This document shows positions 6,089-6,189 of a stretch of DNA of 6,189 nt, piece by piece. Position 1 is the stretch's first letter, and every line of letters begins with the position of its first letter. The stretch is from Treponema sp. (GTDB taxonomy: Bacteria; Spirochaetota; Spirochaetia; Treponematales; Breznakiellaceae). The notes beneath the pieces were generated by a model. The model was given only the letters and a program-made list of their open reading frames with translations, was not told the DNA's origin and did no database searches. The DNA is taken from positions 1 to 6,189 of the forward strand of contig JAITES010000235.1 of assembly GCA_031281925.1 (NCBI GenBank), read 5' to 3'. The position numbers and the translations under genes were made by a program.

Positions 6089-6121
6089 GCTTCTCCACAA
6101 TGTTAAATTTTCAGGATATAC

Positions 6122-6189
6122 TCACCTCTGAACCCGTCCCGATTCGTTGCCTGCCGCCAGTGCTTCTGCTTCCGCAGCGGATACCAGAG
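6122..6189 (-). CDS. Probable C-terminal end of a convergent gene (partial, product unknown)
   Basis: On the minus strand an open frame enters from the right edge and ends with TGA at 6124-6122. It gives 21 residues that read like a protein tail rich in Ala and Glu (SAAEAEALAAG, ending in RVQR). The stop falls where the sequence turns AT-richer, as expected for a gene end. Another minus frame is also open to a stop near 6101, and the plus strand has an Ala/Ser-rich open frame here, so the assignment is tentative. The piece is too short for a family call. Confidence 0.33.
   Translation of the reverse strand, partial: LVSAAEAEALAAGNESGRVQR

Noticed and set aside
43..6172. CAGTGGCTCTGCTTC (43-57) resembles CAGTGCTTCTGCTTC (6158-6172), suggesting a flanking repeat
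   Set aside because: The match is 13 of 15 bases and does not extend outward. Both lie in Ser/Ala-rich probable coding ends where such codon runs are common, and no other insertion-element features are seen.
1..6189. Search for CRISPR arrays, tRNA or rRNA genes, insertion sequences and riboswitches
   Set aside because: No repeated units with spacers, no tRNA cloverleaf or CCA-end pattern, no transposase and no recognisable riboswitch core were seen on either strand.

Overview
The window holds one compact plus-strand gene cluster of four complete genes (357-6060), with an AT-richer leader of about 250 bases upstream. Short fragments of what look like two neighbouring genes lie at the edges. 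Codon style is moderately GC-rich and even across the four genes, and I see no mobile element, RNA gene or CRISPR array. The organism is most likely an anaerobic or microaerophilic bacterium. A spirochaete of the Treponema type is my best guess, because of the style of the PAS/hybrid kinase and because a hybrid kinase is paired with a REC-GGDEF regulator, like the Hk1-Rrp1 pair of Borrelia. This is a judgement from protein style, not a proven placement.

Layout: 2-109 is probably the C-terminal tail of an upstream plus-strand gene. 110-356 is a non-coding leader with small dyads, a weak promoter candidate and a good Shine-Dalgarno site. 357-1535 encodes an aldo/keto reductase with a C-terminal double [4Fe-4S] ferredoxin domain. 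1547-2416 encodes a serine hydrolase of the beta-lactamase/CubicO group without a signal peptide. 2418-5156 encodes a 912-residue soluble hybrid histidine kinase (PAS-PAS-DHp-CA-REC-HPt plus a C-terminal helical module). 5149-6060 encodes a 303-residue REC-GGDEF diguanylate cyclase. A 7-bp inverted repeat at 6072-6088 follows the last gene, and a probable convergent minus-strand gene ends at 6122.

How the genes may work together: gaps of 11 and 1 nt and an 8-nt overlap indicate one transcription unit with translational coupling. The kinase carries every site for a four-step relay (His293 to Asp581 to His738 to Asp57 of the cyclase). Its likely output is therefore a change in cyclic di-GMP level. 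The cyclase keeps both its active site (GGEEF) and its RxxD feedback site. The two enzymes at the front have no obvious role in signalling. Their co-transcription with a cytoplasmic sensor suggests, as inference only, that the relay responds to a redox or metabolic cue linked to them.

Nothing here is plainly a new defence or mobile system. The points most worth following are the pairing of an iron-sulfur reductase and an intracellular serine hydrolase with a c-di-GMP relay, and the unnamed helical module at the end of the kinase.
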